From positions 1-43,621 of the IMG/VR virus record IMGVR_UViG_3300030333_002853: 43,621 nucleotides of DNA. The stretch is one strand, 5' to 3'. Positions 18,033 to 25,948 of the stretch are shown here, in pieces (within the stretch, counting starts at the first letter, position 1; each line of letters begins with the position of its first letter). Source of the stretch: a virus. A program made the translations under genes and the position numbers. The notes beneath the pieces are model-generated. The model did not search any database, was not told the DNA's origin, and saw nothing but the letters and a program-made list of their open reading frames with translations.

Positions 18033-18653
18033 ATGGCATTACAGAGTGTATGGTATTACACTGACCTTCCTGAGAAGGTGGTGGACCTTGTAGAATCAGA
18101 TTTAGCAGAGAATTTTGATAATCAGATGGCCGACTCCAAGTTACATGGAGATTCGCTGAACAAAGAGAAAAGAAATTCACAAAATGCATGGATACCTACT
18201 ACTCATTGGGTAGGTGGATTTGTGTGGCATTATATACAGAGAGCAAATAGAGAGAATTTCCTTTATGATTTAAGGTGTATTGATGGTGAATCAATGCAGT
18301 ATACCAGATATGATGTAGGGCAATTTTATGGATGGCATAATGATGCAGGACTTTCTACACAATATAAACCAGTATCTGTTGGTAATCGTCAAGATGGATT
18401 AGCACAAGATTTTGTAAATGAAAAAATTGAGATGATAAGGAAATTATCATTTGCTTTGCAACTTTCATCTCCTGATGATTATGAGGGTGGTAATGTTCAA
18501 TTGATTGATGAAGCAGGTAATACTTATGTTGCACCTAGAAAGAAAGGTACTATAATATTATTTGATTCAAGAACACAACATAGAGTTCTTAAAGTAACTA
18601 AAGGAACACGTAAGTCTATCGTTGGATGGACTGTCGGACCTCGTTGGAAGTAG
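18033..18653 (+). CDS. 2OG-Fe(II) oxygenase, prolyl-4-hydroxylase / PKHD-like
   Basis: 206 aa, close to the usual 200-230 aa of small PKHD-type hydroxylases. The Fe(II) facial triad is visible as H102-x-D104 (FYGWHNDAG) and H183 (DSRTQHRVLKV), with R193 (GTRKSIVGWT) placed to bind the 2-oxoglutarate carboxylate. An ALQLSSPDDYEGGNVQL strand precedes the distal His, as in P4H-type enzymes. The reaction would couple 2OG decarboxylation to hydroxylation of a substrate, often proline; the target is unknown. It is the first gene of a three-oxygenase operon under a perfect early-type promoter. Confidence 0.9.
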   Translation: MALQSVWYYTDLPEKVVDLVESDLAENFDNQMADSKLHGDSLNKEKRNSQNAWIPTTHWVGGFVWHYIQRANRENFLYDLRCIDGESMQYTRYDVGQFYGWHNDAGLSTQYKPVSVGNRQDGLAQDFVNEKIEMIRKLSFALQLSSPDDYEGGNVQLIDEAGNTYVAPRKKGTIILFDSRTQHRVLKVTKGTRKSIVGWTVGPRWK

Positions 18654-18662
18654 GAGGTTATT

Positions 18663-19400
18663 ATGGCAGAACAAATGACTGAACTCCAGTTAGCATTTCA
18701 GGAGAAACATAATACTGGAACTGCATGGACAAGGAATGAAAAGTTTGAAAAGAATGGGTATCTTGTTATAAAAGACTTATGGGATCCTGAAGAACTTTAT
18801 CATCCTGTTCCAGAACTACGTGGACAAATAAATTATTGGGATGATAATCCAGAGCATTTTAACCATAGTCCTGTTGAAAATCAAGTAGAAGGTTCAGTTG
18901 CAAGGTATTGGCATCCACAGTATCGTAAGATTCATACTGGTGTTAGGAAGAAGTTAGAGAAAGAACTTGGTAGAAAATTATATAATACTTATTATTATGA
19001 TAGGTTTTATTTTCCTGGACAGGCTTTAACTAAACATGCTGATAGAGATGCTTGTGAAATTTCTGTTACTATTCACGTTAGCACTAATCTTCCTGATAAC
19101 TTAAAAGATTGGGAAGTAAAGATTAAAACACCTGATAAGTATACAGATGATAAGAAAACTGCTGTTCTTGTTCCTGGTGAAGAACGTGCTTGTGTATTAA
19201 ATCCTGGTGATGGGATGGTATATAAAGGATGTGAGAGACCACATTGGAGAGATCCTATGCCTGGTATTCCTAAAGGTAAGAAGAGTAAGAAGTTATTTGG
19301 TAAAGCACCACAACAAGAACAGTATTACCATCAAATCTTTTTCCATTATGTCTTACAGGATGGTCAAAGAGCTCATTGTGCATGGGATAGGGCAAGATGA
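18663..19400 (+). CDS. Putative 2OG-Fe(II) oxygenase-like protein
   Basis: 245 aa, with AGGAGG 5 bp before its ATG. FEKNGYLVIKDLWDPEEL is the N-terminal pattern of phytanoyl-dioxygenase-like and related 2OG enzymes. H125-x-D127 (TKHADRDACEISVTIHV) is a good metal-binding HxD, and a late His such as H194 (CERPHWRDP) could complete the triad. A Lys-rich loop (GIPKGKKSKKLFGK) follows, then HQIFFHYVLQDGQ. The substrate is unknown. It overlaps the next gene at ATGA, so translation is coupled. Confidence 0.75.
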   Translation: MAEQMTELQLAFQEKHNTGTAWTRNEKFEKNGYLVIKDLWDPEELYHPVPELRGQINYWDDNPEHFNHSPVENQVEGSVARYWHPQYRKIHTGVRKKLEKELGRKLYNTYYYDRFYFPGQALTKHADRDACEISVTIHVSTNLPDNLKDWEVKIKTPDKYTDDKKTAVLVPGEERACVLNPGDGMVYKGCERPHWRDPMPGIPKGKKSKKLFGKAPQQEQYYHQIFFHYVLQDGQRAHCAWDRAR

Positions 19401-19951
19401 GGGCCCCTCTTTTTGAATTTCCTTCTTATCAGTATGAAATAAGTGATTGGGATTTTAAAAAGAAAGGGTTACTAGATAGAATTAGATCTAGTGAGTTTAT
19501 ACGCACTGAACTCCAATCTTTTGAGACTGATAGACTAACTAATAATAAATCATATGTAAGATATCTTGAAGAGTTCTTGCGTGATGAATTATTTGAGTTT
19601 TGTAATGAAGCACAAGTAACCTGTAGCATGACAGATGCTTGGGTTGTCCGTTATGAAAAAGGTGACCATCAAACAGTCCATAATCACCGTGGATGGGGAT
19701 TTAGTGGTATAATATATGTGGAGTTTGATCCTAAGGTTCATACTCCTTCTTGTTTTGTTGCTCCGTGGCAAGAACCAAGAACTGATACTACATCTTTAGC
19801 ATCTCCTGGCAATGTAAAGGAGGGAACTATGTTTATATTTCCCAGTTATACTTTACATTTTGTGAAACCAAATCAAACACGGAAACGTCGTACAGTTTTG
19901 TCCTTTGACCTTTTACCAGAATGTCCTGTTCATCAAAGTATGAAAAATTAG
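19397..19951 (+). CDS. 2OG-Fe(II) oxygenase superfamily protein, HxH type
   Basis: 184 aa. DAWVVRYEKGDHQTVHNHRGWGFSGIIYVEF carries H95-x-H97, and MFIFPSYTLHFVKPN carries H154, followed by R165 (RRTVLSFDL). This order matches a phage-rich group of 2OG-Fe(II) oxygenase-like double-stranded beta helices in which the proximal motif is H-x-H. The start overlaps the preceding stop (ATGA). It is the third oxygenase-like gene in a row; three different subtypes next to one another argue for different substrates or steps rather than simple duplication. Confidence 0.8.
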   Translation: MRAPLFEFPSYQYEISDWDFKKKGLLDRIRSSEFIRTELQSFETDRLTNNKSYVRYLEEFLRDELFEFCNEAQVTCSMTDAWVVRYEKGDHQTVHNHRGWGFSGIIYVEFDPKVHTPSCFVAPWQEPRTDTTSLASPGNVKEGTMFIFPSYTLHFVKPNQTRKRRTVLSFDLLPECPVHQSMKN

Positions 19952-20499
19952 TTGAGTACCTTAAGACTCACTATACATACCAATTAAAATTAAATAATTT
20001 TGATGTTGGTAACAACGAGAACTCTGAAGCCTCAATCAAACGTAATGTCTACGGACAAATCATGGAGTTTGTTGAGAATTTAGAAACACAAGAAGAATTA
20101 AAAGAAAAACAAAAAAGCAATCTAATTCCAGTAGATTTTTCTATGAATGGAGTTACTACTCTTGGAGCAGCAGATACTGCTGGTGCTGTAGCAGCAGATA
20201 CTATATCTCTTAACTTTAATACTGATCCAAATGTATTTGGAACAGCAACTACCTATCCAATTACATTTGGAAGTAGTAGTGATACTGATACCCTTAATTT
20301 TGGGACTCCTATTCCTGGTGGAATGGGTGAAGATCACATCTCATTTAATTTAACTGATTCTAAAGTAACAGAAGCAAAGAATGAAACTGAGTGGAAGGAT
20401 TTTTTCAAACCATCAAAAGACCAACCACCATATTATGAAGACGACTTTGGTTTAGTTGCTGGAGATATAAATCTTTCAACTGAGAAGGATGATAAATAA
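19921..20499 (+). CDS. Unrecognised protein ending the oxygenase operon
   Basis: 192 aa, overlapping the previous gene by 31 bases. Residues 1-70 are predicted helical and charged (YEKLVEYLKTHYTYQLKL; QEELKEKQKSNL); the rest is low-complexity, acidic and rich in Thr/Ser/Gly, ending DINLSTEKDDK. I see no catalytic motif, signal peptide or membrane segment. The N-terminus could be an adaptor; the middle (DSSSDTD-like, FGT repeats) is probably disordered. A late promoter overlaps the end of the gene, which closes the island. Confidence 0.75.
   Translation: MSCSSKYEKLVEYLKTHYTYQLKLNNFDVGNNENSEASIKRNVYGQIMEFVENLETQEELKEKQKSNLIPVDFSMNGVTTLGAADTAGAVAADTISLNFNTDPNVFGTATTYPITFGSSSDTDTLNFGTPIPGGMGEDHISFNLTDSKVTEAKNETEWKDFFKPSKDQPPYYEDDFGLVAGDINLSTEKDDK
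20491..20498 (+). promoter_or_regulatory. T4-type late promoter GATAAATA
   Basis: NATAAATA followed by ACTAAAATCC, overlapping the end of the 192 aa gene and 28 bp before ATG 20526. It restarts late transcription of the fibre array. Confidence 0.75.
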
Positions 20500-20525
20500 C
20501 TAAAATCCTCTAGGCCTACGTCAGT

Positions 20526-21242
20526 ATGGGATATCTTGGTAACGAAAATACTATAACGGGGACGCAGAATAGCAAGCGTATTGTTGTTGAGGCTACTCCT
20601 AACCAAACAATATCCACCGTAACTGGTGGATATACAATTGGTCAGTTAGATGTATATCGCAATGGTGTAAAACTTGTTGATGCTGAGGACTATACTGCAA
20701 GAGATGGTTCCAGTGTTACTTTTATTAATGCACTGTCAGTAAGTGATGATATAGAGTTTGTAGTCTTTGAGAACTTCAACGTTGCTAATGCAATGGGAGT
20801 TAGCGGAGATCAAACTCTTGCTGGTAGTTTAGATGTAACTGGTATTGTAACTGCTCAAAGTGGTTTCAATATTGGTATTCAATCAGGTGGACAAGTTATT
20901 AATGCTGGTGCAGCAATAACTACCATTAATTTTGTTGGTACTGGTAATACATTAATTTATAATGCTGGTACTAACAGTGTTGATGTTGCCATTGCTGGTG
21001 GAGGTGGAGGCGGTGTTGGTACTGCCATTAATTATGCTGATGGAGAGAAATCACCATTTACTTTTATTGATGCATACCAGACTGTTGATGCTGATTTGAA
21101 CTTAGATGCTACTAATGCAGGTGCATCTACATCCTTTGTTGTGTCTGTTGTTCCAAATGTTGAGGTTTCTAGTGGAGTTGCTGTCACAGTTGGATCCGGT
21201 AAGACTATGGTAATTGATGTACTACAGATCGGAGAACTCTAA
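20526..21242 (+). CDS. Tail-fibre stalk protein, MGYLGNEN type
   Basis: 238 aa. The N-terminal about 90 residues (IGQLDVYRNGVKLVDAEDYT, ARDGSSVTFI, VFENFNVANA) match the N-terminal domain of the 310 aa stalk at 3617 (DIYVNGERQTEGTNF, ASDGETFTI, FNVATV). A short stalk section (GSLDVTGIVTAQSGFNIG) and a C-terminal beta domain (ADLNLDATNAGASTSF ... KTMVIDVLQIGEL) follow. Here the attachment and stalk halves seem divided over two genes, since the next gene (TAA directly followed by ATG) carries the GDGSGLTGV stalk end. Confidence 0.85.
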   Translation: MGYLGNENTITGTQNSKRIVVEATPNQTISTVTGGYTIGQLDVYRNGVKLVDAEDYTARDGSSVTFINALSVSDDIEFVVFENFNVANAMGVSGDQTLAGSLDVTGIVTAQSGFNIGIQSGGQVINAGAAITTINFVGTGNTLIYNAGTNSVDVAIAGGGGGGVGTAINYADGEKSPFTFIDAYQTVDADLNLDATNAGASTSFVVSVVPNVEVSSGVAVTVGSGKTMVIDVLQIGEL

Positions 21243-21746
21243 ATGGCAACCTTACGAGTAACTAATTTAAGAGGACGTACTAGCAACGTAGCACCTGATT
21301 TACCTGATGGTGCTAATATTACAGGTTTTGCCACTGCAACAAATGTAAATGTTTCGGCTGGTGTTACTGCTGGTATAGGAACCTTTACAACTTCAGTGGT
21401 AGTTGGTTCTGCTGTTACCGTTAATGATCAAGGTGTAATTGCTGCTGGTATTATAACTGGTAGACAATTTAGTGGTGATATAATTGGTGTTGCTGCTACC
21501 TTTAGTGGCGATGTTTCAGTTGGCGGTACTTTAACCTATGAAGATGTAGCAAGAGTAGATGCTACTGGACTTAGTACCTTTAGAGAAGGTATAAATGTAG
21601 GATCACCTACTGGTGTTGGTGGAACATTCAACCCTCAAGGAGATATTTCTGCTGGTATTGTAACGGCAACTAGTTTCTCTGGTGATGGATCAGGTTTAAC
21701 AGGAGTTAGCTCCTGGGATTCTTATGACTCTTGGTTATACAATTAA
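21243..21746 (+). CDS. Tail-fibre stalk protein
   Basis: 167 aa, starting MATLRVTNLRGRTSNVAPDL directly after the stop codon of the previous gene (zero spacing). It contains GTFTTSVVVGSAVTVND, GGTLTYEDVARVDATGL and GSPTGVGGTFNPQGDI, the same module order as the stalk at 16132, and ends SFSGDGSGLTGV plus WDSYDSWLYN. It belongs to the fourth type A cassette. It is probably a trimeric stalk that docks to the small protein and Gly-rich partner downstream. Confidence 0.85.
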   Translation: MATLRVTNLRGRTSNVAPDLPDGANITGFATATNVNVSAGVTAGIGTFTTSVVVGSAVTVNDQGVIAAGIITGRQFSGDIIGVAATFSGDVSVGGTLTYEDVARVDATGLSTFREGINVGSPTGVGGTFNPQGDISAGIVTATSFSGDGSGLTGVSSWDSYDSWLYN

Positions 21747-21748
21747 TT

Positions 21749-21756
21749 CCTAAATA
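21749..21756 (+). promoter_or_regulatory. Late promoter CCTAAATA
   Basis: Followed by ACTAAAAAAAGAAATC, 17 bp before ATG 21773. Confidence 0.65.
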
Positions 21757-21772
21757 ACTAAAAAAAGAAATC

Positions 21773-22111
21773 ATGGCACTGACAAGAGGAAAATTATCAA
21801 ACGTGGTGGTGGTAGGTGCTGCCTCGACTGCTGGTATAGTCACATGTGCCAGTAGTAAGAAAGTATATGTAAAATCAGTCCTTGCTCATGCAGGAACTGG
21901 TGCTTCAACATCTGCAGATATATATTTTATTCCTAACGCAGGAACAGCAACTTCTGACACACGCATAGCGAGAATGGACGTGTTAGCAGGAGAAACAGTA
22001 TTTTTTGAACCTTCATATCCACTAGTATTAGATACTACAGGGGACCAGATCAGTGTTGGTGCTGGTGCATCTACCTGTAATTTCATAGTAACTGGCGATG
22101 TGGAGAGTTAA
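21773..22111 (+). CDS. Small cassette protein (112 aa)
   Basis: A 112 aa paralogue of the 135 aa protein at 4577: VKSVLAHAGTG, SADIYFIPNAG, then FFEPSYPLVLDTTGDQISV and FIVTGDVES. It is beta-rich and predicted to form a single compact domain. It has its own late promoter and is followed within 3 bp by a Gly-rich gene, although here without the strong AGGAGG seen at the other copies. The role is unknown and a structural role is inferred. Confidence 0.85.
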   Translation: MALTRGKLSNVVVVGAASTAGIVTCASSKKVYVKSVLAHAGTGASTSADIYFIPNAGTATSDTRIARMDVLAGETVFFEPSYPLVLDTTGDQISVGAGASTCNFIVTGDVES

Positions 22112-22114
22112 GTT

Positions 22115-23245
22115 ATGGCTCCTCTTAAGACAACTTTAGGTAGAAGTGTAGGAAAACTTATAGAGTCTTTTCGTGGTAGGGATGCTATAGGTACTCTCAA
22201 ACTTAATAGTACTATAGTAACAAACAGAAAGGTAACAGAGGCCAGGTTTGATGTGAGTGGGGGAACGGAAATAACTTCTGGTGATTATAAGTATCATGTT
22301 TTCACTTCGACTGGTTCTCTTACATTAACACAAAATGGATCTGGTCTTTTCAGTACTCTTAATCCAGATAATTCAGGAAATTTTGATTATCTAGTTATTG
22401 CTGGTGGTGGCGGTGGAGGTGCTACTCGTGCTGATGGAAATGGTGGACGTGGTGGCGGTGGTGCTGGTGGTGTAAGATCTAATGATCCTAATTATCCTCG
22501 TGCTACTCCTGATACTGCGTTAACTGCTCCCGCTGTTGGTACCCCCTATACTTATACTGTAACTGTCGGTAGTGGTGGTGCTGCTGCTAACCTTCCTGGT
22601 GGTCCTCCTCCAACACATGGTGGTAATGGTCAAAATAGTTCAATAATAGGTCCCGACCATCCTGGTTCTGGTGGAGCCGGTGGTGTAGTTGCAACTGGAG
22701 GTGGTGGTGGTACTGTATCACCTGGACAAGCTTCTGGTGAGGGTGGTTCAGGTGGTGGTGGTGCATATGGTACTCTTGTAGAAGGAGAAGCAGTTGCATC
22801 TCCTGACGGTTTAACTCCTGATGCTCAAGGTTATGAGGGTAATGTAGGACAAGGTGCTGGTGGTGGCGGCGGTGGATCTGGTGGTACTTCTTCTCCACTG
22901 TCAAACAATGGTGGTAATGGTGATCAATTCCCAGAGTATCCTGGTCCCGTTATTAGTCCTGCCGTTTCTCCCCTCTCACCAGAATGGCTTACTTCTGTAG
23001 GTCCTACCGGTTACTACGCTGGTGGTGGTGCTGGTGGCGGTGGATATTCATCGAGTACCGGTGGCGGCGGTGGAGACGGCGGCGGCGGTAGTGGTTCTGA
23101 TTATGGTAGTAATAATGCTCCTGCTGATCCTGGTGTTAATTACACTGGTTCAGGTGGTGGTGGTGGATCAGGTCCTGCTGGTGGTAATTTTAATGCTGGT
23201 GATGGTGGAAATGGTATTGTGATAGTTAGATACAAATATCAATGA
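22115..23245 (+). CDS. Gly-rich adhesin-like protein, single unit
   Basis: 376 aa. A distinct basic N-terminus (MAPLKTTLGRSVGKLIESFR) precedes the common unit: YHVFTSTGSLTLTQNG, DYLVIAGGGGGGA, long Gly runs with Pro/Ser loops, closing GIVIVRYKY. It is the fourth Gly-rich locus. Different N-terminal heads fused to one conserved unit suggest modular exchange between loci. Late expression comes from the promoter upstream of the small protein. Confidence 0.85.
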   Translation: MAPLKTTLGRSVGKLIESFRGRDAIGTLKLNSTIVTNRKVTEARFDVSGGTEITSGDYKYHVFTSTGSLTLTQNGSGLFSTLNPDNSGNFDYLVIAGGGGGGATRADGNGGRGGGGAGGVRSNDPNYPRATPDTALTAPAVGTPYTYTVTVGSGGAAANLPGGPPPTHGGNGQNSSIIGPDHPGSGGAGGVVATGGGGGTVSPGQASGEGGSGGGGAYGTLVEGEAVASPDGLTPDAQGYEGNVGQGAGGGGGGSGGTSSPLSNNGGNGDQFPEYPGPVISPAVSPLSPEWLTSVGPTGYYAGGGAGGGGYSSSTGGGGGDGGGGSGSDYGSNNAPADPGVNYTGSGGGGGSGPAGGNFNAGDGGNGIVIVRYKYQ

Positions 23246-23263
23246 TTACTTACACTATACCTT

Positions 23264-23271
23264 CATAAATA
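23264..23271 (+). promoter_or_regulatory. T4-type late promoter CATAAATA
   Basis: Followed by ACTAAAAAGTAATAC, 17 bp before ATG 23288; the same leader stands at 16107 and 25063. Confidence 0.8.
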
Positions 23272-23287
23272 ACTAAAAAGTAATACT

Positions 23288-24166
23288 ATGTCAAAGTTAC
23301 AAGTTGACACTATTGTAGATAAGGAGGACGTAAGCGCACCTACCCTGAGTAAGGGTGCTATCGTTACAGGTGTCACAACATCTACTTCTTTTGCTGGTGC
23401 TTTAACTGGTGACGTAACTGGTAATATAACTGGTAATCAGTCAGGTGGTTCAATTAATGCAACAACAGGAGACTTTAGTTCTGCTGTTACTGCTTCCACT
23501 TCTGTTGTAGTTGGTTCTGCTGTTACTAGTAATGCTGATGGTATAGTTGCTGCTGGTATTGTTACTGCTGGAACTTGTTTTAAAACTGGTGACGGAGTAT
23601 TTGGGGCTGGTATTGGTGCAACTATAACTGGTGCTGGTGATGCAGTATTTGCTGGCATATGTACTGCTCCCACATTTGTTGGTGCTTTAACTGGTAATGT
23701 AACTGGTACTGCTGATTTAGCATCAGGACTTACAGGAACACCAAATATTACAGTAGGTTTTTCTACTGTCACAGGATTTGATAGTAATGCATTGTTACGT
23801 GAGAAATGTAACGTAACTGCAGGTAAGTTAAGCGATAATTTGACAATTAACCTTGATAATGGTATGGTTCATCTGTTTACAACAGCAGAATCAACCACTG
23901 CCGTTCCTAATATAATGTCAACTGTTGGTATTAATACACAGATGGGAACAGGAGATACAATTGCTGTTACTCTTGTTACAACAGCAAATGCATCAGCATA
24001 TTGTACTGGTATACAAGTAGATGGTATTGCTGTAACAGAGAATTGGATTGGAGGTTCTGCACCTTCTGACGGAGGAAGTAGTGGAGTAGATATTCATTCG
24101 TTTAATATAATAAAAACTGCAAGCGAAACCTTTACAGTTATCGGCAACCAAAGTAAAACTTCTTAA
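23288..24166 (+). CDS. Tail-fibre stalk protein
   Basis: 292 aa, starting MSKLQVDTIVDKEDVSAPTL, the same N-terminal class as the stalk at 25087 (MSQINVDIIRSRTG). It has short repeats GDVTGNITGNQSGG and GNVTGTADLASGLTGTPNI, modules TTSTSFAGALTG and GAGIGATITGAGDAVFAGI, and a C-terminal domain of about 110 residues (NLTINLDNGMVHLF ... FTVIGNQSKTS) that looks like a divergent version of the folding/docking domain of the stalks at 11866 and 25087. It pairs with the tip gene directly downstream. Confidence 0.85.
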   Translation: MSKLQVDTIVDKEDVSAPTLSKGAIVTGVTTSTSFAGALTGDVTGNITGNQSGGSINATTGDFSSAVTASTSVVVGSAVTSNADGIVAAGIVTAGTCFKTGDGVFGAGIGATITGAGDAVFAGICTAPTFVGALTGNVTGTADLASGLTGTPNITVGFSTVTGFDSNALLREKCNVTAGKLSDNLTINLDNGMVHLFTTAESTTAVPNIMSTVGINTQMGTGDTIAVTLVTTANASAYCTGIQVDGIAVTENWIGGSAPSDGGSSGVDIHSFNIIKTASETFTVIGNQSKTS

Positions 24167-24178
24167 TTGGGTTTAATT

Positions 24179-25048
24179 ATGAGTAACATGTGGTATCCAA
24201 AACAAAAACCACTTTTAGGTTTAACTGGACTAGGTGGTGGCTCTGATAGTCTTGGATTCGTTGGTGCAGCGAAGAATAATGATGCAGGGAAATATACATC
24301 AGATACAGGTAGTCTTTGCCAGCATTTTTATCAATTGGGTGTCAACACTGATACTAGCGGATATGGTGGTACTGATGTTGGTTCAAGTGCTGGTGGAGCC
24401 TATGCAAGAGATTTAGTGTTAAATGATACAAGTAATGCAGGAACTCCTATGTCAACCGTAGGAAATATGCCACCAGGTATTGCATATGCTCGTCATTTAT
24501 CTACAACAGCTGAAGCAAATAATTTTTGGAAATCTGATGATAAGGCTTTTGGATTTTCTGGAAATTATTGGTTTATTCAATTCTTCTTTTATCCTACAGG
24601 ATCTATAGGTAATCAATCATCAGGTTGGTGGCAACCTTTTAAACAAGGTTATACTGGAAGAACATATGTTAATGAATATTGGGTAGATTATAATAATAAT
24701 TCTAGATTTGATGTTTCAGCAAGTGATTATAATTCTAGAGCAGAGGAAAATACTGCGTGGTTTAGTGATATGCCAGCTATTGATACTTGGAATTTTATTA
24801 GATTTGGAAAAGATTCTTCTTCCTTTAGGACTGAGTATTGGACATGGGATGGAAGTACTTGGACTGAAAATGTAGATCAATCAGAATCAGGTTATAATGT
24901 TGCTGGTCCTGAAGGTATTTCTGATAGTGAATATCTTTACTTCTGGACTGGTGATAGTAACAGAGGGCAAACTGGATATGTAGCTAACATGTCTCAAGGT
25001 AGTGATAATATATGGGGTGAAGGTGTTCCTACAGGAGTTGTACCTTAA
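24179..25048 (+). CDS. Probable fibre tip / adhesin protein
   Basis: 289 aa from ATG 24179 (MSNMWYPKQKPLLGLTG). A TTG twelve bases upstream is possible but less likely. It has no Gly runs; it is rich in Trp, Tyr, Asn and Ser (NYWFIQFFFYPTG, YWTWDGSTWTENVDQ), a composition typical of carbohydrate-binding beta sandwiches. It follows a stalk gene, in the same position the giant lectin-like proteins take in the other two type B pairs. I do not recognise a named domain. Confidence 0.8.
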   Translation: MSNMWYPKQKPLLGLTGLGGGSDSLGFVGAAKNNDAGKYTSDTGSLCQHFYQLGVNTDTSGYGGTDVGSSAGGAYARDLVLNDTSNAGTPMSTVGNMPPGIAYARHLSTTAEANNFWKSDDKAFGFSGNYWFIQFFFYPTGSIGNQSSGWWQPFKQGYTGRTYVNEYWVDYNNNSRFDVSASDYNSRAEENTAWFSDMPAIDTWNFIRFGKDSSSFRTEYWTWDGSTWTENVDQSESGYNVAGPEGISDSEYLYFWTGDSNRGQTGYVANMSQGSDNIWGEGVPTGVVP

Positions 25049-25062
25049 GTGTTTAATTCATT

Positions 25063-25070
25063 TATAAATA
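25063..25070 (+). promoter_or_regulatory. T4-type late promoter TATAAATA
   Basis: Perfect late consensus followed by ACTAAAAAGTAATA, 17 bp before ATG 25087. Confidence 0.85.
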
Positions 25071-25086
25071 ACTAAAAAGTAATAAC

Positions 25087-25938
25087 ATGTCCCAGATCAA
25101 CGTCGATATCATAAGAAGCCGAACAGGTACAGCGGCAACCTGTGATAAAGGCCTTGTGGTCAGTGGTGTTACTACTTCTACTAGTTTCACTGGTGATGTT
25201 GTTGGTAATGTAACTGGTAATGTAACAGGAAATGCTACTGGGTTAAGTGGTACTCCTGATATTGTAGTTCAAAATATAACTGGTGTTGGTGCTACATTTA
25301 CAGGAACAGTTAGTTATGAGAATATACAGAACTTAGATTCTGTTGGTATTGTTACTGCACGTGGTGGATTAAATGTTGGTGCTCTTACTGGCATTGCAGC
25401 AACGATTGATACTAAAGGGGATGCTCAACTTAATAATATAAGTGCTGGTATTATAACTGCTACTAATTTTGATGGTGTTATCACTGGTGTTGATGTTAGT
25501 TCAGGTGGATCATTCTTAGGTGCTGGTATTACTGCTATAAATTGGGATTCTGGTGCTACTGTGTCAGCATCTGGTGCTGGTGCTACTATAACTATTAGTG
25601 CTGGTGTTTCTACTGAAGCAGTCACTGCGAGTGCTGGAACTGATGCGAATATAAACGTAGGTTCATATCAAGATCATAAAGTTACTGCAACTGGCATATG
25701 CACAATTACATGCCAAGGAACAGCAACTGAAGGTAATTCACATACAATGAGGATTGTTAACTCAGGTATTGCAACTGTTGGGTTTAGTTCATATTTCTTA
25801 TGGCCTGGAGGTTCTGTTCCTACACTTTCAACGGGGGATGGTGAGATAAGTATGATATCATTTACTGTTCAACGAAGTTCGGGAGGCACAGGGATAGCAA
25901 CGCAACTCTTAAGCGGTGCTTCTATTAACTATAGTTGA
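25087..25938 (+). CDS. Tail-fibre stalk protein paired with the 1883 aa tip protein
   Basis: 283 aa, starting MSQINVDIIRSRTGTAATCD. It contains a run of four GN-x-TG repeats (GNVTGNVTGNVTGNATG), then TGVGATFTGTVSYENIQNLD, GIVTARGGLNVGALTG, SGGSFLGAGITAINWDSGAT and TVGFSSYFLWPGG. The last two modules match the stalk at 11866 almost block for block. Both precede giant lectin-like genes. It is late-expressed and probably the trimeric shaft of the fibre tipped by the next protein. Confidence 0.85.
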   Translation: MSQINVDIIRSRTGTAATCDKGLVVSGVTTSTSFTGDVVGNVTGNVTGNATGLSGTPDIVVQNITGVGATFTGTVSYENIQNLDSVGIVTARGGLNVGALTGIAATIDTKGDAQLNNISAGIITATNFDGVITGVDVSSGGSFLGAGITAINWDSGATVSASGAGATITISAGVSTEAVTASAGTDANINVGSYQDHKVTATGICTITCQGTATEGNSHTMRIVNSGIATVGFSSYFLWPGGSVPTLSTGDGEISMISFTVQRSSGGTGIATQLLSGASINYS

Positions 25939-25948
25939 GGTAAGATAG

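Noticed and set aside
24167-24178. TTG start for the tip protein at 24179
   Set aside because: It touches the previous stop codon and adds only four residues; the ATG gives a normal start.
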